Assembly (NCBI GenBank): GCA_963805645.1
Contig: CAWDVA010000002.1
Coordinates: 120,288-184,287, forward strand
DNA length: 64,000 bases
From: CAVXEH01 sp963805645
GTDB lineage: Bacteria; Chloroflexota; Limnocylindria; QHBO01
Direction: 5' to 3'
The notes beneath the pieces were generated by a model. It ran no database searches and was not told where the DNA came from. It saw nothing but the letters and a program-made list of their open reading frames with translations. This document shows positions 42,537 through 51,697 of the stretch, piece by piece; the first letter of the stretch is position 1; every line of letters begins with the position of its first letter. A program made the translations under genes and the position numbers.

Positions 42537-43208
42537 TCAACCGGTCTGCAAGGCGCCGGCGTCCGGCGATGCCAGCAGCGGCTCGACCAGCTCGCGCACG
42601 GCCCTGTCCGAGTCCGCAACGGAGCCGGAGCCATCGACGACGCGAATGCGATGGGGCTCGTCCTCCGCGAGCGCCTGGTATGCCGCTCGAACCTTCTCGA
42701 AGAAGGCGACCCCCTCCGTGTCCTCGAATCGGTTCCACTCGGCAGCGCGCTTGCGTGCCAGACCCACCTCGACCGGGACGTCGAGCAGGATGGTCAGGTC
42801 CGGGACGAGGCCCCCGGTGGCGAACGCCTGCAGGCGCCGCATCTCAACGGGGTCGTTGCCGTAGGCGGCGCCCTGGTAGGCGAGCGACGAGTCGGCGTAG
42901 CGGGCGCAGACGACCCAGTCCCCGCGCGCCAGCGCGGGACGGATCACCCGGGCGACATGCTGGGCGCGCTGCGCCGCGAACAGGAGCGCATCGGTCCGGG
43001 GATCCAGGTCATCGGCCAGGCCGCGGTGATGCAGCACCAGGGTGCGGATCTCGTCGCCCACCGGCGTCCCCCCGGGCTCCCGGGTGAGGATCACCCGGCG
43101 GCCGCGCTCCTCGAGCCAGCGGGCCAGGTGCTTCGCGGCGGTGGTCTTGCCGCTCCCCTCGGGCCCCTCCAGGGTGATGAACCGGCCGGGCGCGCCGGTC
43201 GCCGTCAT
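42537..43208 (-). CDS. tmk: Thymidylate kinase
   Basis: A 223-residue kinase that phosphorylates dTMP to dTDP. FITLEGPEGSGKTTAAKHLA is the P-loop, LTREPGG the DRX/REPG motif, ARYADSSLAYQG the dTMP-binding Arg region, and the LID region is near RKRAAEWNRFED. ATG 43208 begins 11 bases after the R3H-ATPase stop. The frame after the TGA stop continues, open, into the membrane protein at 42039. Confidence 0.95.
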   Translation of the reverse strand: MTATGAPGRFITLEGPEGSGKTTAAKHLARWLEERGRRVILTREPGGTPVGDEIRTLVLHHRGLADDLDPRTDALLFAAQRAQHVARVIRPALARGDWVVCARYADSSLAYQGAAYGNDPVEMRRLQAFATGGLVPDLTILLDVPVEVGLARKRAAEWNRFEDTEGVAFFEKVRAAYQALAEDEPHRIRVVDGSGSVADSDRAVRELVEPLLASPDAGALQTG

Positions 43209-43218
43209 GGCGATCGCC

Positions 43219-45006
43219 TCAGCGCCACGCCCGTCCCTCGTCGGGGAGGAGCTCCACGCGGCGGTTGGGCTCCGCGCCACGCGACCGGCTCATGAGGCTG
43301 TGGCGCTCGGCCATCTGGTGCTGGAGCCGCCGGACATACGCGTTCTGCGGGGAGAGCTCCACCGCCTGCCCCGAGGCCTGGACCAGGCCGATCGCCTCGG
43401 AGGTCTCACGCAGCGCTGCCTCCTGGGGGTCCGCCTCGAGGTCGTACAGGCTGGCGAGCATGTTCTCCATCTGGAGGACGGTGTTCGTCTTCAGCACGTA
43501 GATGGGCACACCCGAGGACTCCGCGTCGCGCAGGGCGGCCGGCTTGCGGCGGTAGTAGTTGCGGAGGGTGACCACTGCGTCCGCCTCGTCGATGTCGCGC
43601 GCCACCGTCACCGGCAGGGCCAGCTCGCGGACCGACTGCTCGAGGCGCTTGCGGCTGACGCCGAACGCGAACAGGCTCATGGGCCGATGGTTGCGTGCCA
43701 GGGACGGCTCCGGGCGCGTGGCGCCGATCGGACGATCCAGCGCCGGATCCGCGTCGGGCCCGGGGAGGGAGCGATCCTGGCCCGGGGAGTTCTCGGCCAT
43801 GCGCTCCCCGGGCATCGGGCGCAGGCCGCGGCCGCCACGGCCCTCGCCACGGCCGGGAAGCGGGCGAAGGCCGCCGCCGAAGGTGCCGCCGTTGCCGGCC
43901 CGGCCGCGGCCAGAGAAGGACCCGTAGCCGCCCAGCGGCTCGAGCGGGGCGAAGGCCGGGTTTCCCGCCTCCGTCTCGCTGATCCGATAGTCGTACTTGG
44001 TGGCCGCGTGGACCTCGCCGGCCTCGTCCCGCCAGCGCGCCTCGGGAGGCACCATGTGGCCGCGCAGGATGGCGTCGACGGTCTCCGCCACGTTGCGATG
44101 GACGATGACGTTGTCGCGCTCCACGATCTCGACCAACACGTCGAAGGTCGGCGGGGCCTTGCGCTCCAGCACCGTCTTCTGGGTCCCGCGGCGCCGGGCC
44201 TCCTCGTCGCCCAGGGTGACCGGCTGGATCCCGCCCACCAGGTCGGAGAGCGTGGGGTTCAGCATGAGGTTGTCGAGCGTGTTGCCGTGCGCGGTGCCCA
44301 CCAGCTGGACGCCGCGCTCCGCGATGGTCCGTGCCGCCTGGGCCTCCAGCTCGGTCCCGATCTCGTCGATGACGATCACCTCGGGCATGTGGTTCTCGAC
44401 CGCCTCGATCATCACGTTGTGCTGCTCCGACGGCGTGCGGACCTGCATGCGGCGCGCGTCGCCGATCCCGGGGTGCGGGATGTCGCCGTCGCCGGCGATC
44501 TCGTTCGAGGTGTCCACCACCACGACGCGCTTGCCGAAATCGTCGGCGAGCACCCGGGCCACCTCGCGCAGCATGGTGGTCTTGCCCACTCCGGGCCGGC
44601 CGAGGAGCAGGATGCTGCGGCCGCCCTCGACCATGTCGCGGACGATGTCGATGGTCCCGAAGACCGCGCGACCGATGCGGCAGGTCAGGCCCACCACCTT
44701 GCCGGCGCGGTTGCGGATGGCGCTGATGCGATGGAGGGTCCGCTCGATCCCGGCGCGGTTGTCGTCGCCGAAGACGCCGATGTGGTTCACGACGTGCCCG
44801 ATGTCGGCCTCGGTGATCTCGCGGTCGAGAAGCACCTCCTCGCCGTCGGCGAAGCGCGCCTCCGGGCGACGCCCCAGGTCCATGACCACCTCGAGCAGGT
44901 CGCTGCGATCGGCGAACGAGCGGAGGCGGGCCACGATCTCCGCGGGGAGCGCCGCCATCAGGTCGTCCAGGTCGTCGGTCGTCTCTCGACGCGGCACGCG
45001 TGCCAC
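43219..45006 (-). CDS. SpoIIIAA/Ycf45-type AAA ATPase with R3H domain
   Basis: A 595-residue protein. The ATPase part shows ILLLGRPGVGKTTMLREVARV (Walker A), EVIVIDEIGTELEAQAA (Walker B) and GTAHGNTLDNLMLNPTLSDL, matching stage III sporulation AA and plastid Ycf45. A Gly/Arg/Pro-rich linker (about 365-455) follows. The C-terminus includes an R3H nucleic-acid-binding motif in SPQNAYVRRLQHQMAERHSLMS. GTG 45006 has GAGGAGG four to five bases upstream. Family members bind single-stranded nucleic acid; no sporulation genes occur here, so a vegetative role is more likely. Confidence 0.87.
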   Translation of the reverse strand: MARVPRRETTDDLDDLMAALPAEIVARLRSFADRSDLLEVVMDLGRRPEARFADGEEVLLDREITEADIGHVVNHIGVFGDDNRAGIERTLHRISAIRNRAGKVVGLTCRIGRAVFGTIDIVRDMVEGGRSILLLGRPGVGKTTMLREVARVLADDFGKRVVVVDTSNEIAGDGDIPHPGIGDARRMQVRTPSEQHNVMIEAVENHMPEVIVIDEIGTELEAQAARTIAERGVQLVGTAHGNTLDNLMLNPTLSDLVGGIQPVTLGDEEARRRGTQKTVLERKAPPTFDVLVEIVERDNVIVHRNVAETVDAILRGHMVPPEARWRDEAGEVHAATKYDYRISETEAGNPAFAPLEPLGGYGSFSGRGRAGNGGTFGGGLRPLPGRGEGRGGRGLRPMPGERMAENSPGQDRSLPGPDADPALDRPIGATRPEPSLARNHRPMSLFAFGVSRKRLEQSVRELALPVTVARDIDEADAVVTLRNYYRRKPAALRDAESSGVPIYVLKTNTVLQMENMLASLYDLEADPQEAALRETSEAIGLVQASGQAVELSPQNAYVRRLQHQMAERHSLMSRSRGAEPNRRVELLPDEGRAWR

Positions 45007-45031
45007 GCTGCCTCCTCGCGCTCGAAGCGCG

Positions 45032-46123
45032 CTAGTGAACGGCCGGCACCATCGCCGGCTCACGGATCTGCGCGCGAACCTCCCGGACCAGCATCGTGAC
45101 CCGGCCAATGGGCACGAACCCGACGGCCGAGGCGGCGCGCATCCCCGCCGACTCGTATGTTCGCACCGGAGCGAGGATTCCCGCAGCGGTCGCGTCGGCT
45201 CCCATCGCGTCGAGCGTGGCCCGCAGGAACGCCGCGCCGTCGGTTCCGTCGCGGACCAGGAAGCGCAGGTAGTGCGGTCCCTCGCGGCAGGCGCCGTGCT
45301 GGGCGAACCCGCCGGCGCGCTGATCGTGCGGCATGAACCAGGCGCTCACCTCGCTGAAGTGCAGGATGGGATTGAGGCTCGAGCGCGGGACGATCCCCTC
45401 GTGCCCCACCGATTCCCAGTCGGGGGCGGCGTACGACTCCAGGCGGGCAATGGCCGGTGGCGTTGCGTGGGTCCACAGGTCGAACAGGTGCCACGCGTCG
45501 GGAGCGCCGGCCGGCTGCAGCGGCGCGTGTCGCTCGCCCGCCCCATGGGCTTCGCCCCAGTGGTCGGCGGGGGCGCCGTCGTGGCCCCGCGGAGGTCGCT
45601 GCCGCCCCAGGACCCGGCGCAGCCAGCCCGCCGCTCCCCGCTGGGTGGCCGGCGACAGGTAGAGGATCTCCTCCTGCGCATAGGCCACGAAGTTCGCCTG
45701 CCCCAGCAGCTCCAGGTTCTCGCGGACGTCGCTGCAGGCCACGTGGTAGCGGGCCACGTTCTTCTTGGCCCCCTCATCGATGAGCGCCTGCAGGAGCGCC
45801 CAGCGGACCTCCGCGGCCAGGGGGCCCTCCGCGGCATCGAGCTCGATGATGACCCAGTCGTCGCGGTGGGGTTCCTCGATGGCGCGGCAGCTGCCGACCA
45901 GCTGCCCGTCCGACTCGGCGACGAGATGGACCGATGGCGGCCGCAGCGGGATCCAGGTCGGGGTCAGGGTCGCCAGGCTGATCTGCGGCGGCGTCGACGA
46001 GGCGGGAATGCCCAGGCTGCGCCGATGGGCGTCGGCGGAGGCATGAACCCGTCGCGACAGGTCGCCCAGCGCCGGGCGATCGGTCAGGCGCGCGGCTCGG
46101 ACGGTGCCGCTGCCCGCGGTCAC
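45032..46123 (-). CDS. GNAT-family acetyltransferase
   Basis: A 363-residue protein with an N-terminal GNAT domain (VHLVAESDGQLVGSCRAIEE strand pair; the acetyl-CoA loop is weak) and a second one suggested by SVGHEGIVPRSSLNPILHF and AGILAPVRTYESAGMRAASAVGFVPIG at the end. The GTG start overlaps the pdxT stop as GTGA, so it is translated with the vitamin B6 genes. A linked metabolic role is not evident. Confidence 0.65.
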   Translation of the reverse strand: MTAGSGTVRAARLTDRPALGDLSRRVHASADAHRRSLGIPASSTPPQISLATLTPTWIPLRPPSVHLVAESDGQLVGSCRAIEEPHRDDWVIIELDAAEGPLAAEVRWALLQALIDEGAKKNVARYHVACSDVRENLELLGQANFVAYAQEEILYLSPATQRGAAGWLRRVLGRQRPPRGHDGAPADHWGEAHGAGERHAPLQPAGAPDAWHLFDLWTHATPPAIARLESYAAPDWESVGHEGIVPRSSLNPILHFSEVSAWFMPHDQRAGGFAQHGACREGPHYLRFLVRDGTDGAAFLRATLDAMGADATAAGILAPVRTYESAGMRAASAVGFVPIGRVTMLVREVRAQIREPAMVPAVH

Positions 46124-46737
46124 GGTCGCGGCCCGACCTCGGCGGTGAGCATCCGGACCAGCAGCTCGTGCACGCGCCGGTCCCCGGTGAGCTCGGGGTG
46201 GAACGCGGTGGCGATGACACGACCCTGGCGCACGGCGATCGGGCGCCCGTGGGGGTCGACCGCCAGGATCTCGGCCGCCGGTCCCACGTCGCTCACCACC
46301 GGCGCGCGGATGAAGACGCCGTGGAGCGGCTCCGTGCCCAGGATGGGCATCTCCAGGTCAGCCTCGAAGCTGTCGAGCTGACGTCCGTAGGCGTTGCGTC
46401 GCACCTCGATGTCGAGCAGCGGGAAGACTGGCTCGGCGCCATCGGCGATGCGGTCGGCGAGCAGGATCATTCCGGCACAGGTGCCGAGCATGGGCGCCCC
46501 GGCGCTGGCCAGGGCCCGGATCGGCTCGCGGAGGCCGTACTCGTCGATCAGCTTGCGCATGGTCGTGCTCTCGCCACCCGGCAGGATCAGGGCGTCGAGG
46601 CCCGCGAGGTCGCGCGGCAGGCGCACCTCCACCGGCTCCGCCCCCACGTCACGCAGCGCCTCGACGTGCTCCCGCACGGCTCCCTGCAGGGCCAGCACGC
46701 CGATGCGCGGACGGCGACCCGTCACGCGAGGCTCCAT
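46120..46737 (-). CDS. pdxT: Pyridoxal 5'-phosphate synthase glutaminase subunit
   Basis: A 205-residue class I glutaminase that supplies ammonia to PdxS. ILPGGESTTMRKL is the oxyanion region, LGTCAGMILLA contains the nucleophilic Cys, and FHPELTGDRRVHELL the catalytic His-Glu pair. VLALQGAVREH at the N-terminus is typical. It follows pdxS by seven bases. Confidence 0.96.
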   Translation of the reverse strand: MEPRVTGRRPRIGVLALQGAVREHVEALRDVGAEPVEVRLPRDLAGLDALILPGGESTTMRKLIDEYGLREPIRALASAGAPMLGTCAGMILLADRIADGAEPVFPLLDIEVRRNAYGRQLDSFEADLEMPILGTEPLHGVFIRAPVVSDVGPAAEILAVDPHGRPIAVRQGRVIATAFHPELTGDRRVHELLVRMLTAEVGPRP

Positions 46738-46744
46738 TCGCCGG

Positions 46745-47635
46745 CTACCAGCCCCGGGCGGCGAGCCGCTCCTCGGCCGGGATCTCGGACAGCTCCAGGC
46801 CGTGCATCGGCTCGCCCAGGCCGGCGCTCACCTCGGCGAGGATCTCCGGGTTGTCGAAGTGGGTCGTGGCCTTGACGATGGCCCGGGCGTAGCGTTCCGG
46901 GCTCTCGCTCTTGAAGATGCCGCTGCCCACGAAGACGGACTGGGCGCCCAGCTGCCGCATCAGCGCGGCGTCCGCCGGTGTCGCGACGCCGCCCGCGCTG
47001 AAGTTCGGGACGGGCAGCTCGCCGAGCTCGGCCGTGCGCTGGACCAGCTCGACCGGCGCACGCAGCTCCTTGGCGGCGGCATAGAGCTCATCGGAGCGGA
47101 GCGCCTGCAGCTGGTGGATCCCCGACTGCACCGCGCGCATGTGGCGCACCGCCTCGACGATGTTCCCGGTCCCCGCCTCACCCTTGGTGCGGATCAGGGC
47201 CGCGCCCTCGCCGATGCGGCGGAGCGCCTCGCCGAGGTCGCGGCAGCCGCAGACGAACGGCACCTTGAAGGCGTGCTTGTCGATGTGGTTCGCCTCGTCC
47301 GCGGGGGTCAGGACCTCCGACTCGTCGATGTAGTCCACCTCGAGCGCCTCGAGGATCTGCGCCTCGACGAAATGGCCGATGCGGCACTTGGCCATCACCG
47401 GGATGGAGACCGCCGCCTTGATCTCGTTGATCAGCTTGGGATCGCTCATCCGCGCCACCCCGCCGAACTTGCGGATGTCCGACGGGACGCGCTCGAGGGC
47501 CATCACCGCCACGGCCCCCGCGGCCTCGGCGATGCGCGCCTGGTCGGCGGTCACCACGTCCATGATCACGCCACCGGCGAGCATGCGGGCAAGCCCGACC
47601 TTGGTGGCCCAGGTTGAGGTCTCGATGGTCGTCAT
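46745..47635 (-). CDS. pdxS: Pyridoxal 5'-phosphate synthase lyase subunit
   Basis: A 296-residue (beta/alpha)8 barrel that builds pyridoxal phosphate from ribose 5-phosphate, glyceraldehyde 3-phosphate and ammonia. Catalytic lysines are in VMAKCRIGHFVEAQ and LIRTKGEAGTGNIVEAVRHM; VPFVCGCRDLGEALRRI and NFSAGGVATPADAALM are also conserved. With pdxT it forms the DXP-independent route. A -10 TACAAT lies at 47721-47726. Confidence 0.97.
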   Translation of the reverse strand: MTTIETSTWATKVGLARMLAGGVIMDVVTADQARIAEAAGAVAVMALERVPSDIRKFGGVARMSDPKLINEIKAAVSIPVMAKCRIGHFVEAQILEALEVDYIDESEVLTPADEANHIDKHAFKVPFVCGCRDLGEALRRIGEGAALIRTKGEAGTGNIVEAVRHMRAVQSGIHQLQALRSDELYAAAKELRAPVELVQRTAELGELPVPNFSAGGVATPADAALMRQLGAQSVFVGSGIFKSESPERYARAIVKATTHFDNPEILAEVSAGLGEPMHGLELSEIPAEERLAARGW

Positions 47636-47720
47636 CTCGAGGGGGTTCCTCGCTCGTTTGGCATGGCGCGCATTCAGCGCGGACTCCTCGCGGCGGTTCT
47701 GACGCCGCGGGTGCGCCCCA

Positions 47721-47726
47721 ATTGTA
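47721..47726 (-). promoter_or_regulatory. Candidate -10 for pdxST
   Basis: TACAAT on the minus strand, about 85 bases before pdxS, in the 165-base gap to the divergent HNH gene. No convincing -35. Confidence 0.4.
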
Positions 47727-47774
47727 CCGCCGCCTCGCGGAGCTCCCAGCTCCGAAGCCCGTGGCGGACTCCGC

Positions 47775-47780
47775 TATCAT
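47775..47780 (+). promoter_or_regulatory. Candidate -10 for the HNH gene
   Basis: TATCAT lies 20 bases before the GTG at 47801, with CTGGAGGC as ribosome site between. The -35 is not clear. Confidence 0.35.
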
Positions 47781-47800
47781 CGGGCCGCTGGAGGCGTGGC

Positions 47801-48331
47801 GTGATCAACGCACCCGTGCTGGTGCTGAACCAGAACTACGAGCCACTCAACGTCTGCGACATCAGGCGCGCCTTCACCCTGCTCGGTGCCGAGAAGGCGG
47901 AGCTGCTCGAGCGCAATCACCAGGTGATCCACACCCCCACCATGGCCATTGACGCGCCATCGGTCATTCGCCTGGTGTACCTGGTGCGCCGACCTCGCCC
48001 GCGGGTGAAGCTCTCGCGCCGCGAGGTGTTCGCCAGGGACCGCCATGTCTGCCAGTACTGCGGAACCATGAGCCGCGACCTCACCATCGACCACGTCGTG
48101 CCCAAGCATCGCGGCGGCCGCCACGAGTGGGAGAACCTGGTCGCCGCCTGCCGCGCCTGCAACCACCGCAAGGGCTCCAAGACGCTCGCCGAGGCGCGCA
48201 TGCGGCTTCTGCGCGAGCCCCGCGCCCCACGGGCGGACGTCCGCTACCTGTTCGGGAACTACCTCGCAGACGAGCAGAACGGCGCCTGGCGCAACTACCT
48301 CTTCCTGGGCGGCCAGGCAGGCGGGAGCTAG
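47801..48331 (+). CDS. HNH endonuclease
   Basis: A 176-residue nuclease. VLVLNQNYEPLNVCDIRRAF opens it, CQYCGTMSRDLTIDHVVPKHRGG holds the first zinc Cys pair and the HNH core (DHV), and ENLVAACRACNHRKGSKT the Asn and second Cys pair. These proteins are widespread single genes in Actinomycetota, Chloroflexota and Cyanobacteria and are not homing endonucleases in most cases. GGAGG lies before the GTG. It is followed closely by the CCA-adding enzyme. Confidence 0.9.
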   Translation: MINAPVLVLNQNYEPLNVCDIRRAFTLLGAEKAELLERNHQVIHTPTMAIDAPSVIRLVYLVRRPRPRVKLSRREVFARDRHVCQYCGTMSRDLTIDHVVPKHRGGRHEWENLVAACRACNHRKGSKTLAEARMRLLREPRAPRADVRYLFGNYLADEQNGAWRNYLFLGGQAGGS

Positions 48332-48342
48332 CAGGGACCGCC

Positions 48343-49815
48343 ATGCCGCGCGGTCCGGAGCTCCGGCGTGCGATCAGGCTCACGGATCTCGATGCCGGCG
48401 CCCGCGCCGTCCTGCAGCTCCTCGCCCGCCATGGCCACGAGGCCGCCCTGGTGGGTGGCTGCGTCCGCGACCTGCTGCAGGGCACGCCACCGGTCGACTG
48501 GGACGTGGCCACCGGCGCGACGCCGGAGGCCGTGACCGACCTCTTCCCCGGTTCCACCTGGGAGAACCCGTTCGGCACCGTGACCGTGCGCGCCGGCCCG
48601 GAGCGAACCGCGGTCGAGGTGACGACCTACCGCGTCGAGTCCGCGTACCGCGACCACCGGCGCCCCGAGCGAGTTCGCTGGGGCGGCACGCTGGAGGACG
48701 ACCTGTCCCGGCGGGACTTCACCGTCAACGCGCTCGCGTGGCTGCCGCCGCAGGGCAACGGGGAGGAAGGTCGTCTCGTGGACCCGCACGGCGGCCTCCG
48801 CGACCTGGAGGACCGCGTCCTGCGGGCGGTCGGCGACCCGGACCAGCGGATCGCGGAGGACGCGCTCCGCCTCCTCCGCGCGGTGCGCTTCGCACTGCGA
48901 TTCGGGCTGAGCATCGAGCCGGGCACCGAGGCGGCGATCCGCCGCAACGCCGGTCTGGCCGCCGAGCTTTCCGGCGAACGGGTGCGCGACGAGCTGCTGC
49001 GCATGCTCGCCGTGCGTGGACCGGACGACGGCGCGCCGCCGCCGTCGGCTGCGCTGGCGCTCCTCGAGGATCTGCAGATCCTGCCGGTGATCCTGCCCGA
49101 GCTCGCGGCGCTGCGCGGAGTGCCCCAGGCCAAGGCCCTGCCCGGCGACGCGTTCGATCACTCGCTGCGGACCGTGGACGCCCTCCCGGCCGACGACCCG
49201 CTGCTCCGCCTCATCGGGGCGCTCCACGACGTCGGGAAGGCCACCACCCTCGCGGACGGCCACTTCATCGGTCACGAGACCCTGGGGGCACGGATGGTCG
49301 AGGCGATCCTGCGCCGCCTTCGGTTCTCGAAGGCCGAGGTGGCGCGCGGCGAGCACCTGGTGCGGATGCACATGTTCGACTATCGCGCGGACTGGACCGA
49401 TGCGGCTGTCCGGCGCTTCATCCGCCGCGTCGGCGCGCGGGCGCTGCCGGACCTGTTCGCCCTGCGCCGGGCCGACGACGCGGCCTCCGGCGTGGCGCCG
49501 CCGGAGCACGGCGGCCTCGACGAGCTCCGCGCGCGGGTAGGTGCCGAGCTCGCCAGCCATCCGCTGAGCGCCCGCCAGCTCGCCGTCCACGGTGACGACC
49601 TGACCGAGTCGCTCGGCATCGCGCCCGGGCCGATCGTCGGCCGGCTCCTCCATCGGCTCATGGAGGCTGTGCTCGACGATCCGCTGGTCAACGACCGCGC
49701 CACGCTGCTGGCCCTGGCACGGTCGTGGTTGCCGGCCGAGTCGGTGGTGCCTGGCGGCACCACCCACGCCCGCCCCGCTCGAAACCGGACCGCCGCCCCC
49801 GGCCACCACGGCTGA
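48343..49815 (+). CDS. cca: CCA tRNA nucleotidyltransferase / HD-domain
   Basis: A 490-residue class II nucleotidyltransferase. AALVGGCVRDLLQGTPPVDWDV carries the catalytic Asp pair, RRDFTVNALAW the neck motif, and EDALRLLRAVRFALRFG the tRNA-binding helices. A C-terminal HD domain appears as IGALHDVGKATT and FIGHETLGARMV. It adds or repairs the CCA end of tRNA, or acts as poly(A) polymerase; these cannot be told apart by eye. AGGGA precedes ATG 48343. Confidence 0.92.
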   Translation: MPRGPELRRAIRLTDLDAGARAVLQLLARHGHEAALVGGCVRDLLQGTPPVDWDVATGATPEAVTDLFPGSTWENPFGTVTVRAGPERTAVEVTTYRVESAYRDHRRPERVRWGGTLEDDLSRRDFTVNALAWLPPQGNGEEGRLVDPHGGLRDLEDRVLRAVGDPDQRIAEDALRLLRAVRFALRFGLSIEPGTEAAIRRNAGLAAELSGERVRDELLRMLAVRGPDDGAPPPSAALALLEDLQILPVILPELAALRGVPQAKALPGDAFDHSLRTVDALPADDPLLRLIGALHDVGKATTLADGHFIGHETLGARMVEAILRRLRFSKAEVARGEHLVRMHMFDYRADWTDAAVRRFIRRVGARALPDLFALRRADDAASGVAPPEHGGLDELRARVGAELASHPLSARQLAVHGDDLTESLGIAPGPIVGRLLHRLMEAVLDDPLVNDRATLLALARSWLPAESVVPGGTTHARPARNRTAAPGHHG

Positions 49816-49840
49816 CACCACGGGACGGGCTGGCTACAAT
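49812..49840 (+). promoter_or_regulatory. Promoter of the deoC-like gene
   Basis: CTGACA (49812-49817) and TACAAT (49835-49840) are separated by 17 bases, a good sigma-70 pair that overlaps the end of the cca gene. The start codon at 49901 is about 55 bases downstream of the expected start site. Confidence 0.6.
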
Positions 49841-49900
49841 CGGCGATCCGGGCATGCAAAGCTCGCGCCGTTTCTCGAGCGGAGGGTCCCTGCCTCAGCG

Positions 49901-50614
49901 ATGACCGCCACCGGTCGACGTGTCGTGCGCCTTGAACACCTGATGACCACCCCGAACGCGTCGCTCCGCGACCTGGACGAGGCCGTGGAACTGGTGCTGG
50001 AGCATGACCTCGTCACCTGCCTGACGGTCAGCCCCTGGCTCGTGAAGGCGGCTCGCCGCAAGCTCGGCCGGTCCAAGGTCCGGCTGGGGACCATCGTGGG
50101 CTATGGTCACGGCGGCCAGGTGCTGGCCGTGAAGGCATTCGAGGCGAGCAAGGCCCTCGAGCAGGGCGCCAACCAGATCGCGTTCGTCCTCAACGGCGGC
50201 GCGCTGGTCTCCGGCGAGGACGAGATGGTCTACAACGACATGCTCGCGGTGGTGGACATGGCCCACTCGGCGCTCGCCGCCGCCGCCGTCATCGTCGAGG
50301 CCGAGTCGCTGCCGGGCGATCTCGTTCGCAAGGCCTGCCGGCTCGCCGAGCGGGCCGGGGTGGAGCAGGTGGCGACCTCGAACGGTGGCGCGACGGCGAA
50401 GCATGCCATCGCACTCACGTCCGTCCTGCGCGACAGCGTTGGGCCGCGCGTGCAGGTGACCGCGGCGGGTCGGTTCCGTGATGCCAATGGCGCCCTGGCC
50501 GCCGCCGCCGCGGGGGCGACCAGGATCGCGACCACGTTCTCGGCGTCGCTGATCGAGGGGATCGCGGACGGGCTCAGCGCGGGACCGGCTCTCGCCGGCA
50601 CCGGGCGAACGTAG
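49901..50614 (+). CDS. Deoxyribose-phosphate aldolase homologue lacking catalytic residues
   Basis: A 237-residue TIM-barrel protein clearly related to DeoC: VGYGHGGQVLAVKAFEASKA, NGGALVSGEDEMVYNDML and the overall length match. Yet all three active-site residues are changed. The Asp of EIDMVIN is Ala94 (QIAFVLN), the Schiff-base Lys of FIKTSTG is Ala158 (QVATSNG), and the Lys of VKASGG is Thr187 (VTAAGR). Codons were checked (GCG, GCG, ACC). Normal aldolase activity is therefore unlikely. It precedes galE by 24 bases; a binding or sugar-phosphate isomerase-like role is possible. Confidence 0.85.
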   Translation: MTATGRRVVRLEHLMTTPNASLRDLDEAVELVLEHDLVTCLTVSPWLVKAARRKLGRSKVRLGTIVGYGHGGQVLAVKAFEASKALEQGANQIAFVLNGGALVSGEDEMVYNDMLAVVDMAHSALAAAAVIVEAESLPGDLVRKACRLAERAGVEQVATSNGGATAKHAIALTSVLRDSVGPRVQVTAAGRFRDANGALAAAAAGATRIATTFSASLIEGIADGLSAGPALAGTGRT

Positions 50615-50638
50615 GGAAGCAGGAGAGGGAGGCGCGGA

Positions 50639-51697
50639 TTGCGGATCCTGGTCGTCGGCGGAGCCGGTTTCGTCGGATCCACAACGGTGGAGGGGCTGGT
50701 CGATGCCGGTCATACGGTGACCGTCTATGACAACCTGTCGACCGGGCACCGCGGCGCGGTCATCGAGGGCGCCCATCTCGTGCTGGGCGAGATGGAGGAC
50801 GCGCAGCACCTCGAGACCGTGCTTCGCGAGGCGCGCGTGGACGCGGTCCTCCACTGTGCCGCCAAGTCCCTCGTCGGCGAGAGCATGGCCGATCCGGGGC
50901 TCTACTACCGCAACAACGTCGGCGGCGGTGTCGCGCTGCTCGATGCCATGCGCGCGGCCGGCGTGACGCGCCTGGTCTTCTCGTCCACCGCGGCGGTCTA
51001 CGGCGAGCCGCGACGGGTTCCCATCGCCGAGGCGGACCGCACCGAGCCCATCAACCCGTACGGCGCCACGAAGCTGGCCTTCGAGGGGGCGATGCGCTGG
51101 TTTGCCGCCTCCCACGACTTCCGGGCCATCAGCCTGCGCTACTTCAATGTCGCCGGCGCGACCGCGCGCAACGGTGAGGACCACGATCCGGAGACGCATC
51201 TCGTCCCGCTGGTGCTGCGCGTCGCCGCCGGCGAGGCCACGCATGTCCAGATCTACGGGCAGGACTACCCAACGCCCGATGGCACCTGCATCCGTGACTA
51301 CGTGCACGTTCGCGACCTCGCGAACGCTCACCTTCTCGCGCTGGAGGCGACCGGAGAGGGCGACCCCAGCCTCGAGGTCTACAACCTGGGCTCGGCGGCC
51401 GGCTTCAGCGTCCGTGAGGTGGTCGAGGCGGCCCGCAAGGTCACCGGTCGCGCCATCCCGGCCCGCGCACTGAAGCGCCGGACTGGCGACCCGCCGGTGC
51501 TGGTGGCGTCGTCCCGCCGCGCACGCCGCGAGCTGGCCTGGAGCCCGCGATACTCGAGCCTGGAGCAGATGCTGAGCGATGCGTGGGAGTGGCGCCAGGC
51601 GCATCCGAACGGCTACCCGAAACCGGCGAGCGGCGCCTCCCGCGACCGTTCGGGGGCGCAGGAACCGGGCGTCGCGGCCGGGGCGGCGCCGAGCTGA
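50639..51697 (+). CDS. galE: UDP-glucose 4-epimerase
   Basis: A 352-residue short-chain dehydrogenase/epimerase that interconverts UDP-glucose and UDP-galactose. VVGGAGFVGSTTVEGL is the NAD motif, SSTAAVYGEP contributes the Ser/Thr, NPYGATKLAFE the catalytic Tyr-Lys, and SLRYFNVAGA, GTCIRDYVHVRDLANAH and VYNLGSAAGFSVREVV are family blocks. TTG 50639 follows GGGAGG by about six bases. UDP-sugar supply for envelope glycans is the expected role. Confidence 0.94.
   Translation: MRILVVGGAGFVGSTTVEGLVDAGHTVTVYDNLSTGHRGAVIEGAHLVLGEMEDAQHLETVLREARVDAVLHCAAKSLVGESMADPGLYYRNNVGGGVALLDAMRAAGVTRLVFSSTAAVYGEPRRVPIAEADRTEPINPYGATKLAFEGAMRWFAASHDFRAISLRYFNVAGATARNGEDHDPETHLVPLVLRVAAGEATHVQIYGQDYPTPDGTCIRDYVHVRDLANAHLLALEATGEGDPSLEVYNLGSAAGFSVREVVEAARKVTGRAIPARALKRRTGDPPVLVASSRRARRELAWSPRYSSLEQMLSDAWEWRQAHPNGYPKPASGASRDRSGAQEPGVAAGAAPS

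Noticed and set aside
47801..48331. HNH gene as homing endonuclease or restriction enzyme
   Set aside because: It is a stand-alone gene of a common family, with no intron, intein or methylase beside it.
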